DNA of 64,000 nucleotides from Diphasiastrum complanatum (Eukaryota > Streptophyta > Lycopodiopsida > Lycopodiales > Lycopodiaceae): positions 5,806,933 to 5,870,932 of the forward strand of contig CM055093.1 of NCBI GenBank assembly GCA_029204225.1, in the 5' to 3' direction. This document shows positions 22,539 through 35,039 of this stretch, one piece after another. Each line of letters starts with the position of its first letter. The stretch's first letter is position 1. A program made the position numbers and the translations under genes. A model generated the notes under the pieces. That model worked only from the letters and a program-made list of their open reading frames with translations, had not been told where the DNA came from and did not search any database.

Positions 22539-23480
22539 CCTTCAAAAAATTTACGTACAGATATGAATGATCAATTACATCATCACAAAGAACCCTTCAA
22601 GATGACGGAACCGGAAGCACCACATACAAAATTACTCATGAATATTTTTTCTAGCAAGATCAATATTTCATTGGAAGAGCTCCTAAAGTTGGTGCCAAAA
22701 GCAAAAGAAGTCTTAGCGCAAAAGTTAGCTCAAGAAGAATCAGAAGACCATCAGGAGCCGCTCTTTTGTGCTAGATTTGAAGAATCTAACGATGTACTAC
22801 ATGTTGGAGCAGCTTGGAAAAGTGAACAAAAGAATATCACTCTGCCAATACAACATAGACAATTTTCTAAAGAAGCAGCCGTGATAGACGACGGTTCAGG
22901 AGTTAACCTGATTTCTACAAAGCTATGTACAAAATGGGGCCTTACAGAAATTAAGCCTGCTACTTTTGCTATTAAGCTAGTTGATCAAATGACGGTTCGT
23001 CCATGAGGAGTGGTGGAAGATATACCTGTCAGGATTGTAGGAGTACAGTTTGTCATTACTTTCGTTGTGATGGATTTACCAGAAGCACCAAATGTCTACC
23101 GAGTTCTCGTAGGACGTCCATGGTTACGAGTTGCACAAGTAATTCATAACTGGGGTACCGGCAAAATCACTTTTGAAAATCGTGAACATGCAGTTAAAAT
23201 TGATCCTACGACTTGGACTATCAAGCCAATGGATCAAAAAGTGGATGACGATTTATCACCAACGGATCACACTTGTGATCGACCAGAGAAAAAATTGGGA
23301 ATTCACTACGATTCTCAAACAGATACTGTCAATTGGAACGAAGCTCTTTCAACAATTGATTGTACAACAGGATATATGTGTCAACAAGATATTCAATCAG
23401 AGATGAGCGAGATTTCCTTGTCAGATCGAACTTTGGATACGCCAATCACGTTTCCACTAAATGTGCTGAATGTAGCCTAG
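22539..23480 (+). pseudogene. gypsy retropepsin-like protease and spacer (G1b)
   Basis: In frame with gag after TAG 22536-22538. The putative active site is AVIDDGSGVNLIS at about 22880 (the related G2a reads VVDGGSSVN), followed by VVMDLPEAPNVYRVLVGRPW, the typical C-terminal part of plant gypsy proteases. TGA at 23004 is a further nonsense codon. The DDGS motif departs from D(S/T)G but is plausible. The frame ends at TAG 23478, where RT should begin. Confidence 0.82.
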
Positions 23481-23519
23481 ATATCAACGGAACCTATACC
23501 AGATCCAATTGAGGATGAT

Positions 23520-24922
23520 TTCTTATTATTGACTGAATTTGACTTTCGAATTGTGGTCAGAAAGGGGAAGCAACATTATCTAGCCGATCATGTTTCGTGA
23601 ATTAAATCCGCACCAGTTAATATTTGAAGTGGATGATGAACTGCCAGATGCTGCATTGTTCTATGTTGAAGCAGTACCTGATGCTAGGACAATCGAATGA
23701 CTCTTTGACAAAAGTATAGAAAAGACAATTGATTCATAAGGCTCAACCTTATCAATTAATTGTAGGACAATTGTATCATCGTGGATTAGATAATATTTTA
23801 CGAAGATGTGTTTTACCACATGAAATACCAGATTTAATCATGTTTTCACATGATGGCATGGGTGGAGGACACTTCTCTACAGATATTACTGTTCGCAAAC
23901 TTTTGCAATCCGGTTGTTGGTGGCCTACGCTTCATAAGGACACAGAAAATTTTATTCAGACATGTGATGTCTGCCAGCGAGCACGACGACCTACTTGACA
24001 GAATTATGAACCCTTACATTCGGTTTTATCACAAGCACCGTTTGAAAAATGGGGACTAGATTATGTTGGTCCTATTCATCCCGCTGCTCAAGGATCTCAC
24101 GCTCGCTACATTATCGTCGCAACTGATTATATGACCAAGTGGGTTGAAGCCAAAGTTGTCAAAGTAGCTGATGCGAAATATACAGCTAAGTTTCTATATG
24201 AAAATATTATAATCAGATTTGGATGTCTGATCGAAATTGTCAATGATCGGAGTACACACTTTGTTAATCAAACAATAAAGTGTTTATTGGAAGATTTTTT
24301 TGTTATACACAGATTTAGTACTCCCTATTATCCCAGAGGGAATGGCCAAGCTGAATCTTCCAATAAGATTCTCTGCACCATTATGACAAAGACAGTTGAA
24401 GCGAGTCGGTCTGATTGGGAACATAAACTATATGCAGCATTATGGGCATTCAGAACTGCTTACAAAAATAGTACAAATCAAACACCTTTTCAACTGGTTT
24501 ATGGTCAAGATGATGTTATGCCAATTGAATTTTTAATCCCATCTTTATGCATAGCAGCAACGGAACAATTAAATGATGATAAGTCTTTACAACTTTGCCA
24601 CGATGCGTTTCACAAATTATGTGAAACCCGATTGATGGCAGTTCATGCCTTAGCAACAGAGAAAGCCCGCCGCAAGGCATGGCACGATCGACAATTACAT
24701 AAGAAAGATCTGGAAGCAGGAGATCTTGCATTGATGTACAAAACCAAGCTGATCAAGGGTAAATTGAAGTTTACTGGGGAAGGCCCGTATAAAGTGAAGG
24801 AAATCCTGAACTATGGCACAGTAATTCTTGAGCACTTGGATGGGAAACGATTTGATACTTCGGTAAATGGCAGTCGATTACGCAAGTTTCGACAGCTTGC
24901 TCCGCCAGTTCAACAAGCCTGA
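23520..24922 (+). pseudogene. RNase H tail and integrase (G1b), catalytic triad present
   Basis: It starts abruptly at EFDFRIVVRKGKQHYLADHV, the end of RNase H, after the RT deletion. The integrase HHCC zinc motif is at about 23855-23990 (HDGMGGGHF ... CDVCQRARR). The three catalytic residues are Asp in VATDYMTKW (about 24125), Asp in VNDRSTHF (about 24245) and Glu in GQAESSNKIL (about 24355). The C-terminal region runs through HDRQLHKKDLEAGDLALMYK and GPYKVKEI to TGA 24922. TGA near 23995 interrupts the frame. It is the best preserved integrase here. Confidence 0.9.
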
Positions 24923-25406
24923 TCTCAATATATTTTTTCATTTTATTTGTTTTCAATTTTTTGTTTTCAGTATTTAATTTGCTAACTTTTTTTTTGGAAA
25001 AAGACAGTTGAGAAAAAAAAATAAAAAATAAAATAAGGAAAGGCTGATGAGCAAGAGTCATCAGCATAAGGAAACGGAAGCACAGTATTTTTTTATGGAA
25101 AATGACTTAGAAAACCACTGTTTTGGGTCGATTTGGTCAATACAGTATCAAAAACCTTCGCTGAGCTCTCAGACTGTACATCCACCCTTGATTTATCTAA
25201 CTTGAGGTGGGCAAAGGTATCTGACAAGAAAAAATTCAATTTTTGAGTCAGGCGAATGTTCAGCGATATGCCATTTTGGGAACCTTTGCTGAGCATCATA
25301 ATGTCATTATAAACCTTCGCCGACCTGCTAGATGATCTTAAAATGTCAAAATTAGGTTGTCCATAGGTCCAGATTGTGAAAAAAAACATTTATAATAGTA
25401 CCTGGG
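24923..25406 (+). other. G1b 3' UTR after integrase
   Basis: AT-rich with A-runs, then further copies of AACCTTCGCTGAGC/AACCTTCGCCGACC-type motifs (about 25146, 25312) and GGGCGAAGG at about 25403. It ends at a deletion joint inside the extra frame. Confidence 0.7.
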
Positions 25407-25956
25407 CGAAGGACGAGTAGATCCTTATTATGTGCCAATGCCGCGAAGACAAAAATTGAAAGATTTGGAATTGGCTATGGGTAAAATCACCATCCATATG
25501 CCCAATTGGCCAATCATCCACCAGTCTTACAGCTGGAATATTTCAGTGGACTTCCACCGAGCCTTACAAGCATATCAGAGAGAGTATGTCCACTCTCCGG
25601 ATCCAACAGTGCGACAATCGGCAATGTTTGCAAAAGATCTAACTCTGTTGGCGTCAGTGGCAACCAAATGGGACGATTGCCTTCCTACCCTGGCATTTGA
25701 TCCAAATAAGCCGATGGCCTTAGAGCAAATCAAAGATCAGCTGCCGATTGCTTGATTGTATTTCCGTGTGGCTATGATGGGAGGCTATTGGGAATCCCGC
25801 TTCACCTCATGGACAACTTCCAAGTGGATTGCCGGAGCCTACCGTTGTTTCCTGCCACATAATTTGGATTTCATAACTGCACGCCTTGACTTTATGGAGA
25901 AGGTGCAGTATCATTTAATTAAGATTCGACGCGAAGCCAATAAAAGTCCCCAATAA
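25407..25956 (+). pseudogene. C-terminal part of the extra (env-position) frame, G1b
   Basis: Lies between integrase and the 3' LTR. The protein aligns with 52840-53363 (G1c) and more distantly with 40830-41390 (G2a) and 49666-50181 (G2b). Shared blocks are KITIHMPNWPIIHQ, a PDPTV motif, TKWDDCLPTLAFDPNKP, DQLPIA, a Y/F-rich GGYWESRF and FMEKVQYHL. TGA at 25753 breaks it. The N-terminal domain and coiled coil seen in G1c are deleted here. It ends 50 bp before the LTR. No signal peptide, membrane segment or known domain is recognised. Function unknown. Confidence 0.8.
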
Positions 25957-26006
25957 TTGCATATTGCAGGTGTCGTGGGACCGCCACCTGTTTTGGTGGG
26001 GGATAC

Positions 26007-26764
26007 TATTGGAGGGTTTGCGGATCCCAAGGCAACCCTAACCCTAGTTAATAAGTGAGAGGGATTTGGCACCCTGCGCGTGTAAGTCCAACCCAATGAT
26101 CATGTAGTTATTTGATTAATTAGAATGTTAATAAAAGGACTTTAGGCCTTTTTGCGGGACTTTTAATGTCGCATGGCCTAAATGTCAAGTTAGTGAATAA
26201 AGTTTGGTCTCCCTCCAATTTTGATGGTTCCCACACTTTTTTAAATTTGAATAAAAAGAGAGACAAGACTGGACCAATAGGATTCAGAGGCTAGGGTCCT
26301 CCTCTCTACTATAAAAAGGGACCAACTCGAGTTGTTCCTCATGTTCATTTCCTCATTTCAATAAAGCAGATTGGTTCTCTTTAGAAATGGATTGATGAAT
26401 GTCCTTGCGCTTCCTCTCTTCTCCTCCATTTCTCATGCTTTCTTTGGATTTTGCTAATTGTTGGATTTGATCATTATTGGGATTGCTATTTCTTATGCTT
26501 TTTGTGAGAGAGAAAGGGAGAGAGAGAAGAGTAAGTTTTTATCATTGTTGTGGATTTAGGGTTAATGGAAGTAGGGTTAATGGATGTAGTGTTAATGCTT
26601 AGTGTTAATGGATGTTTGTGTTAGATCCTCCATTCATGTTGAAATCTGAACTATACTATCGCTCTCATGGGAACGAACCTACGTGTGACAACTAACTCCG
26701 TCTCTTTGATGCTAGATTGACTAGACCTTGGATTCAGGTTAGGCAAGAAAAGAAACCCACTACA
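26007..26764 (+). repeat. G1b 3' LTR, 758 bp
   Basis: Starts TATTGGAGGG (TGTTGGAGGG in G1a) after the purine stretch GGTGGGGGATAC and ends CCCACTACA. TATA box TATAAAAAG at 26310 and AATAAA at 26360. Ten bases after its end, coding sequence of G2a gag begins, with no primer site. Confidence 0.88.
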
Positions 26765-26774
26765 GCTACAGTAT

Positions 26775-27590
26775 CCACGACGAGAGAATGTATGGTGTTC
26801 AGTGTGAACGCAAAACCATACAACGAACGAGTGTCCAGTCCTAAAGCAAAATCTGAGACTGACACATAGATTCTGCCATCTGTGCAATGCAACATCGCAC
26901 GATACGGCATTTTGCCTGTTTAACCCTCGGATTGTTCAGCAGAGGAGAAGTCCTTATCAAACTTCGTATCCATATCATCAAGGGACACCAAACGCGGCAC
27001 CGAGGTACGGCACACCAAATCAACAATAACGTATGGCCTTACCTACACCACCTGGGCCAGTCAATCAACAAGTAGCCCATGTCAACCTCACAGTAGCAGA
27101 ACTAGAGAGGCAAGTACCACCTCAACCTGAGCAACAACAATGGTACGGACCATATGAACCATTTATGGATCCTTCCATAAATGAATATGTTGCGGCCTAT
27201 GCAACTCAAACTCAGCATCAAGGCAAGAGGAACTACGACTGCTACGGATGTGGCGAAGGACACAGAATTGCAGAATGTCATTACAAGGGACAATATACAT
27301 CCTTTTGCCAAGAATGTGTTTATGGACACTGCTTGAAAAATTGTCCATTGAGACCTGGAACCAGTTCACCTCTCAACTTCATTGCGATACAACAACCAGT
27401 AGTTCCAGCGTGGATGCCATCGGAAAGACACAATTCCATGCTCCTGTGTTAGCTGTCACGCGAGCACAAAAGAAGAAGGAAGTGGCTCCCTCACCACCAC
27501 CCTCGGTCACTGGCGGCCAACCCTCAACTTCAGCGCCATATCCGAATGTGAGAGAAGAAAGAAGACAGTACCACAAAATACGACACTAGG
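26775..27590 (+). pseudogene. gypsy gag nucleocapsid part (G2a)
   Basis: Begins at TRENVWCSV in the first knuckle, whose second Cys codon has become TGA. CHLCNATSHDTAFC, CYGCGEGHRIAEC and CQECVYGHCLKNC follow, matching the four-knuckle layout of G1b. The capsid part is absent. A stop lies just before 27033, and a frame change to the frame that leads into protease occurs after PLNFIAIQQPV. Confidence 0.85.
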
Positions 27591-28830
27591 TACAGAAGGC
27601 ACAAGCAGAGGAAAAAGAGCAAGAAGGGGACAATTCCACGGAACCTCTAGTTGGCGGCGAATGGGAACCGCAAGCGGGCTCACCAATGCGCACTGATCAG
27701 AAACAAGACAACAGTAGTAGATGGAGGATCAAGTGTCAATTGATCTCCACTACTTTATATGAAAAATGGAATTTACAAGGGTTGAAACCAGCAAGATTCA
27801 CCATCAAGCTGGCGGATCAATCCTGTGTAAAACCAAAGGGTGTAGTTGTCGATATCCCTATAAAAATAACAAGCATGCAGTTTGTAATCACTTTTGTAGT
27901 CATGGATATACCTGAATCTCCAACTGCATACCGTGTGCTACAGGAAAGACCATGGTTGAGGACTGTGCAAGTAATACACATCTGGGGTACGGGAAAACTC
28001 ACTTTCGAGAACATAGAGCAGGCTGTGAAGGTTGATCCAACCACATGGGCGGTGAAACCTATTGCACCCAAAGCTGATGACGGATCATCCACGACAGATC
28101 ACACGATTGATTGCACAAGGCCAGCCAAGGGTGGTCACTATGATTCAGAGACGGATGTTGTGAGATGGACAAATGCATTAGCAACTATTGATTGTCGGGC
28201 ATATCAATATGAATCAGATTCTGAACCCAGTACATCTTCGCCCAAGTGCTACACTATGGACACACCAATCACATTTGGGGTGAATATGATAAACGTAGCA
28301 TGGCTGTCAGCGGAACCTATTGAGAACCCAATGGATAATGATTTAGTCCTTTGGCAACATGCTCTAACTTATAATAAGGAGATTGAGTTGCCTGATGAGT
28401 AGGTCCTACACCACATGGGCCCAAATCGTTACAGAATCAAGAAAGTACCAGCTCAACCATCGCAAAAGTCTGCTATGTCGAAAGTCTCAAGGATCAATCC
28501 ACCCAAGGCACTTTCGAATAAGAAGAATCAGTTGAAGCAATGCTACAACCAGGTGATCCGATGGAGTGATCTACCCGAAGAGGCGATAGCTACAGTGGAT
28601 GTCGATATTCGCAACCACGAGGCGAATGTCACGACAATTTTGATGAAAGACAACAAGGACAAATCCACCAAAATGACAAAAAAGAGCAAAAAGGATGTGT
28701 TGGATTCCTTGAAGTCAATCAAGAGGGAATCAGATACAGCGTCATCCTCTACTCAGATGACAAAAAATCAAAAGATGACCAGTCGGGCTAAGATCAATAT
28801 GCTGAAGGAGGAATCTTGACGAGCTTCGGT
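27591..28830 (+). pseudogene. gypsy protease and linker (G2a)
   Basis: The active site VVDGGSSVN is near 27715. Immediately after it one base is missing relative to G1b, so the downstream protease (PARFTIKLADQSCVKPKGVV, VVMDIPESPTAYRVLQERPW) is read in another frame. It is followed by a Lys/Ser-rich linker (28415-28819) leading to RT. Inactive. Confidence 0.8.
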
Positions 28831-30542
28831 TCACGAGATGCCTGAAACTTTCAAGAATTATACCTTGGACGACGTGGTAATTATAATGCCGCAAGCCCAG
28901 CGAGAACCTGATCAAAGTCAAGCACCAGCAGAACAAGTCTTTGAGGGACCTGTGTGAACACAGCCGATGAACCTTGTCGAGCCAGGTGAAGCAGAAAAGA
29001 TAGTGCATGTGGGAGAGCAGTTAATGCCCACACAGTTCCAGAGACTATGATCATTGTTGGTGGAGTATAAAGTCTATTTTGCTTGGAGTTTGAGTGACCT
29101 TAAGGGCATTCCACCAGTAGAAGTCCAACACACCATACCCTTGGTGGATGGAACAGTCCCCAAGGTAAGCCGTTACTACCGCTGCAACCCGAATTATACA
29201 GAACTGATCAAACAGTAGTTGCAGAAGCTAATGGATGCAGATTTCATTTATGAAATCGAGCACACGGAATGGGTATCGCCGATAGTTATAGTACCCAAGA
29301 AGAACGACAAAATGCGGATTTGTGTGAATCTGAAGGTGCTAAATGCAGTCACCAAAAAGGATCATTTTCTTTTATCATTTACGGAAAGTGTCCTTGACAG
29401 AGTAGTTGGTGCCGAAGCCTACAATTTTCTAGACGGCTTCAGCGGCTACAACCAGGTGAAGATATCGCCCCAAGACCAACACAAGACAACATTTGCCATG
29501 GAATGGGGAACCTATGCCTATGCCATTCGGACTTTGCAATGCCCCAAACACCTTCCAGCTAGTCATGCAGACGGCATTCAAAGAATATTTGCAAAAATTT
29601 CTGAAAATTCTCTCGGACGATATGTGCGTGCATGGACCAGACTCAGAACACTTATACAATTTAGAGAAAGTGCTACAAAAATGTCGCAACTTCTAGATCT
29701 CCTTGAATCCAGAAAAATGTCAATTTCGGGTGACATATGGCTTGATTCTCGGCCATATAGTGTCAAGACACGGGATCGTCACAAACCTATCAAAGATCAG
29801 GATCATTGTTGATCTACCACCACCGGGAACGATCCGCGAAGGCTACATCTTCATGTGTCATGCTAACTATTATAGGATCTTCATTCTTGATTTTGCGAAG
29901 TTAGCCCAACCAATTTACAAACTCACAACGGATCCACATTGGAAAGAGAAAGCCCTAAAGGCTTTCCAAAAGCTTAAGGATGCATTGGTTTCAGCACCAA
30001 TCTTACGTCCACCCAATTGGTCCATTGAGTTTCATGTGCATACGGAAGCATCGAAGTATGCAGTTGGAGTGGTCTTAGCCCAGCCAGGAGAACACAAAAA
30101 GGATTTTCTGATCCGATTTGCAATCCGACAGCTCAGTGATATAGAAATGAATTATTCAACCACAGAGCGGAAAGCACTGGCGATGATCTATGTGGTTAAG
30201 AAATTTTGGCACTACTTGATGGCCACACATTTTGTTTTTTATATGGACCATCAACCCTTGGTCTATCTCGTTAACAGAACTTGCAACATCGGGAGAATCA
30301 CCAGATGGCTACTTCTGTTATTGGAGTTTGATTTTCGGATGGTAGTGCGCAAGGGAAAACAACACTACATGGCGGGTCATGTGTCACGAATCAAGGGAAA
30401 GGAGCTTGCAACCCAACCTGACGATGAGCTGGCTGATGCTGCCTTATTTTACGTGGACACAATACCGGAATGGGCTGCTGACATTGTTGAATATCTAATG
30501 CGGGGCCAACCAAACAAGTCACTACCAAATGCGAATCAGTGA
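28831..30542 (+). pseudogene. gypsy reverse transcriptase and RNase H (G2a)
   Basis: RT: WVSPIVIVPKKNDKMRICVN, DHFLLSFTESVLDRVVG, FLDGFSGYNQVKISPQDQHK. A frameshift at about 29510 moves to frame 3 with MPFGLCNAPNTFQ and LSDDMCVHG, where YVDD/FLDD is expected. TAG at 29694, then LNPEKCQF, ILGHIVSRHGI. RNase H follows: TEASKYAVGVVLAQ (the first catalytic Asp of DAS is changed), STTERKALAMIY, FYMDHQPLVYLV, ending QHYMAGHVSRI. It is the only gypsy RT in the window. Confidence 0.88.
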
Positions 30543-31697
30543 AAATTGATCCTGAAGGCTAGACCTTATCAGCTGATTGCCGGCCAGTTGTATCGAAGAG
30601 GACCAGACGAGATTCTTCGACGGTCTATTCTCCCTCATGAGACCACCCAGATCATTTCGCTTTCACATGAGGGCATGGGTGGAGGCATTTTGCATCCGAC
30701 ATTACAGTTCGCAAGATCCTACAATCAGGATGTTGGTGGCCAACGATTCATAAGGATACGGAGGAATACTTGAAAGAGTGCGATGTGTGCCAAAGGATGA
30801 GGAGACCAATGAGATTGAATTATGACCTACTGCACCTGGTCTTAGCCCAAGCACCATTCGAAAAGTGAAGATTGGATTATATCGGTCCAATTCACCCTGC
30901 ATCAAGGAGTTCCCAGGCTCAATACATAATCGTAGCCATGAACTATCTCACCAAGTGGGTCGAAGCCAAGGCAGTAAGAATAGCTGATGCTAGGACCACT
31001 GCCAAGTTCCTTTGGATGCCCGGTTGAGTTAGTCAGCGATCGCAAAAGTCATTTCATCAATGAGACCATCAAGGTCCTGTTGGAAAAATTCTTCGTGATC
31101 CATAGAACCGGTACTCCTTATTATCCTCGTGGTAATTGGCAAGCAGAATCATCCAATAAGATCCTATGTAGCGTGCTCACGAAAATAGTTGAAGCTAGCA
31201 GATCAGATTGGGAACATAAGTTGCAAGCTGCTCTGTGGGCATTTAGGACAACATATAAGGGAAGCACTGATCAAACACCTTTTTAATGGTATATGGTCAG
31301 GATGTTGTAATGCCAGTAGAGTTTCTAGTTCCTTCATTAAGGATTGCTACAACGCAACGCCTGACTGAATCCAAATCTCTACAACTACGCCACGAAGCTC
31401 TGCATAAACTCTATGAAACACGCTTACTAGCTGTGCATGCACTGGTAGCTGAAAAGGAAAGACGCAAAGCATGGCACGATCACAGGTTACAAAAGAAGGA
31501 TATTTGCTCTGGAGATCTGGTCCTGATGTATAAAACCAAGGCGATCAAGGAAAAATTAAAATTCACAGGCGAAGATCCTTATTGGATCAAGAAAATTCCT
31601 AATCATGGAGCCATGAATTTAGAGAAGCTAGATGGGACACCGTTCGATACACCCATCAAGCATAGCTGGTTGCACAAATACTGGCCACTGCAGTGAG
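30543..31697 (+). pseudogene. gypsy integrase (G2a), catalytic Asp replaced
   Basis: Zinc region HEGMGGG...CDVCQRMRRP with a one-base frameshift near 30690. The first catalytic residue is lost: VAMNYLTKW where G1b and G1d have ATDYMTKW, so Asp is Asn. Second Asp in VSDRKSHF and Glu in QAESSNKILC remain. A frame change near 31285 leads to FLVPSLRIATTQRL and GDLVLMYKTKAIK. The frame is cut at 31697 by the inversion breakpoint; the last codons lie at about 37472-37443 on the other strand. Confidence 0.88.
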
Positions 31698-31705
31698 ATA
31701 GATTG

Positions 31706-32967
31706 AACTTATAAAGCAAATCTCGTGCATATTTGCTTTGTGTAAGAAAGACCATGTCTTCCTTTTGCCATACTTCAATGCCAAGGCAAAAGTGCATCAA
31801 TCCTAGATCACTCATGTCAAAATCATTGGAAAGATCTGATTTTATTTCATCAATTAAGCTCTCATTACTTTATGTAATAATCAAATCATCCACGTACAAC
31901 ACAATGAATACTATATCTGAGTCTTGTCTTAGAATGTAAAGATTAGGATCAGCATCACTCTTTACCATTTCCCTTCGCTTGAAGTGTTCATCAATGCAAG
32001 AGTACCACGCTCGTGGTGCTTGCTTCAATCCAAAAATGGCTTTGTTGAGCTTACAAATGAGATGCTCTCTCCGTGGCTCAGCAAATCCTTGAGATTGTAC
32101 TAAGTACACCCCTTCATCCAGCACTCCTTTAAGAAAAGCAGATTTAACGTCCATTTGCTGGATCTTCCAACCATAAAAAACAGAAATAGCAATGGTAGAA
32201 CGTATAGTTACCGTCTTAGCTATGGGTGCGAAGGTTTCCTCAAAATAAATACCTTCCTGCTGCTCAAATCCTCTCGCAACCAAACGTGCTTTGTACTTGT
32301 TGACTTGCCCATCAGCTCCATATTTGATCTTGTATATCCATTTGCAAGTGATAGGCGTCTTACCATTAGGTATCTCAACCAAGTTCCACGTCCTATTTTT
32401 CGTTATAGCTTTCATTTCTGTTTCCATAGCTTCACGCCACTCCTTGTGCTCCTTTGCTCTATCAAAAGTTTTTGGTTCTTGAGCTTTGAGCACATAACCC
32501 ATTAGGGCTAGATTCATCTCTAATCTTGCAGGAGGTTTTTGATTTCTACTTGATCTTCTAAGCTCTCCCTGCTCACCTGATTCGGGAGTATCTCCCTTAT
32601 TGGCATCACTTGTTACTGACAAGTACCACTTAGGCACTCTCCTAGGAATCTCATTATTGACCCTGTCTTTTTCCATGGGCTCTTCCATATCGACACCAAC
32701 TTCTTCCTTCACTTGCACTTTAGCTTTATCATCAAAGGGATCAATTGTCAATTTTATTTGGTCATTTTGACCCATCTCATCAAAAGTAGCATCTCTGGAA
32801 ATCACGATCTTTTGTGCATCTGTGTCATACATCCTGTATGCCTTGGCTCTTTCATCATATCCAAGGAAAATACACTTAACTAACAGCTTTTGCATCCAGT
32901 TTCTTTCATTTTTCATCAAGTACATGAGCGTAAGCATCACAACCAAATACTCGTAAATGAGAAACAT
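31706..32967 (-). pseudogene. copia integrase end and reverse transcriptase (C2)
   Basis: A single 365-codon open frame at 32967-31870 covers YMLGYDERAK-type integrase C-terminus, an acidic linker, and most of RT: NRTWNLVEIPNGKTPITCKW, YKARLVARGFEQQEGI, IQQMDVKSAFLKG, FGLKQAPRAWYSCIDEHFK and the intact box VLYVDDLIIT. The frame is interrupted around 31815-31870 and resumes as LGLMHFCLGIEVWQ and SKYARDLLYKFNL. It is a relatively well preserved RT. Confidence 0.9.
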
Positions 32968-34184
32968 TAGGTTTCTTTCCAGTAAAAGCTTTGTAAGGTG
33001 TCTTACCCTCCACGGACTTCGTAGGACACCGATTCAAGATATGAGTAGCTGTGTTGCATATCTTAAGCATTGCCCTAGCCATCTCCACAATGGATCTGTT
33101 TTTTCATTCTGCAACTCCGTTCTGTTGTGGTGAATAGGGTGTAGTGGTTTGTCTCTTGATCCCCTGATCCTTGCAAAAGTTTATAAACTCTGTGGAGAAA
33201 TACTCACCGCCACCATCTGATCTGAGGGTCTTAATCTAACAACCTATTTGTTTTTCAACTAGAGTCTTGAACTCTCTAAACTTGGCAAAAGCATCAGATT
33301 TCTTGTTTATGAAATAAATTCAGATATGTTTACTATAGTCATCAATGAATGTGATGAAATAGTAACAACCACTAATGGACCTAGTTTGTATTGGTCCACA
33401 CAGATCACTATGAACAAGATCAAGAATGCCATTGGCTCTATCTTTGGAAAATCTCTCTCTCTATCTTGTTTTCCGAAAATGCAACCCTCACAAATTTTCT
33501 TTCAAAAGAGATATCAGACAATCCAACAACTAGATTACCTCTTTTAAGAATTTGCAAGCTTTGAGCACTGATATGACCAAACCTTTGATGGCAAAGATCA
33601 CTTCGACTATCAACAGTGCGTACCATAGCTTGAGTAAAAGATTTTGCATTCAATTTGTAGAGTCGATTGCCGTTGACTCTAGCTGCAATCACTTTGTAGT
33701 GATTCTTGATGTCTTTGACAAGACATTTGTCACTGTCAAACTCAACCTTGAGTTGTTGATCAGCCATCATCCCAACAGAGAGTAGATTGTTAGCTAAGCC
33801 ATGTACATATTGCACATTGCTTATCTGCTTTATCTTCTCGCTGGCTAACTTCACTGGTACCACTCCAACTCCTTTAACATATAACAATTTGCCATCAACT
33901 TGTCCAACTTCATCACCATTGTCAGTTTCCTTGAGTTCTGAAAACCACTCTTTCCTTGAAGTCATGTGCTTGGATGCACCACTATCAATGTACCATGTAT
34001 CCTTGGCTTCATCACTTGTCAGTAATGCTATAATGAACAATTTTGAACTCTCACTAGTATGATCTTCATATTGATCATCATCGTGTTGATGTTGATCAGT
34101 ATAATTGTCTTCATAATAATAGTCATCAAATTGATGTTGATCAGCATAATTTTTCGCTTGCCATTTGTCTTTTCTTTGTTCCAT
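32968..34184 (-). pseudogene. copia protease and integrase (C2)
   Basis: Protease active site WYIDSGASKHMTS (about 34010). GAG-pre-integrase segment LCHQRFGHISAQSLQILKRG. A frameshift near the zinc motif (33490) precedes the integrase core: FIDDYSKH (first Asp), [10 protein letters not shown] (second Asp), [11 protein letters not shown] (Glu, followed by a stop), then ARAMLKICNTATHILNRCPT and HLRVFGCDAYAH. Broken by at least two frameshifts and stops. Confidence 0.87.
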
Positions 34185-34970
34185 CTCCTTTTGTTTCTTG
34201 AAGCATTCGCACTCCCAGTGGCCAGGTTTGTTGCAGTTTCTAAATTTCCAAGTTTATTCTGTCTTGAATAGCCGCATCCTTGACCTCGACCTTGATTCCA
34301 ATTGCCTCGATTCAGACTATCATTGACTTGCTCATGAAATTGTTGAAATGATCCCCGACTTGAGTTTCCTCCTCCCGATTGATACCTTCCATGGCCAAAT
34401 CTTTCACCTCGTCCTCTAATTGCAAGAGCTTGATCATAGCTCCTGTTACGATGATTCAAGTTCTCTTGACGTTGCTCTTCTTGCAAAAGAAATCCACCTA
34501 GTTCTTCATAGGTTGGAAGATTTTCTCTTGTGGCTATACTCGTCGCAAACATCTGATGTGACTCACTCAGACTATTCAATGTTAATTTCACGATCTCACG
34601 ATCTTGTACTCGCTCTCGAACTACTGCTAATTGGTCACGGATCTCTTTGATCTTCAGTATGTGATTGGCAATAGTTGCACCATCATCCATCCGCAATGTA
34701 TGCAACTTCGTCTTCAGAAACAATATTCGAGAAGCATTTGTCGTTTCAAACAATGCCTTCAATGTATCCCACGCTTCTTTTAGTCCTTCTGAAGTTTGAA
34801 ATATAGGAAATAATTGCATCTTTAACTGATAAGTTGATGACATTCTGGGCTTTCTGTTTTCTCCTATCAAATGCCCACTGTTCTTCTTCAATCACTGACC
34901 TTGTCTCTTCACCTGTCACGATCTCCCACAACGCCTTTTCCATCCAAATTTCTTCAGTTTGAATTTCCAA
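34028..34970 (-). pseudogene. copia gag (C2)
   Basis: Two overlapping frames joined by a frameshift near 34850. The N-terminal part is WMEKALWEIVTGEETRSV. The main part is EAWDTLKALFETTNASRILF, VKLTLNSLSESHQMFATSIA and EERQENL-like, followed by an Arg/Gly/Asn-rich segment and a region where the zinc knuckle should lie but is out of frame. A typical UBN2-type copia gag. Confidence 0.85.
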
Positions 34971-35039
34971 ACTGCATAGTTGCCGACACCTTCCAATTTG
35001 CTTGACTCATTAAGGACACTCTCGCTTAGAGTTGCCATT

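Larger units (their letters stand above)
20393..26764 (+). mobile_element. Ty3/gypsy element G1b, 5' truncated, RT deleted
   Basis: Order on the plus strand: partial leader, gag, protease, the last part of RNase H, integrase, 3' UTR, the C-terminal half of an extra frame, polypurine region and 3' LTR. The 5' LTR and primer site are missing (homology to G1a starts at about 20393). RT and most of RNase H are deleted between about 23500 and 23530. Gag and protease are in frame 3 and integrase in frame 2, a consequence of that deletion. Confidence 0.92.

Noticed and set aside
25971-26006. TGTCGTGGGACC at 25971 considered as the G1b LTR start
   Set aside because: Comparison with the complete LTR of G1a (starting TGTTGGAGGG) places the edge at 26007; the upstream bases are the polypurine region.
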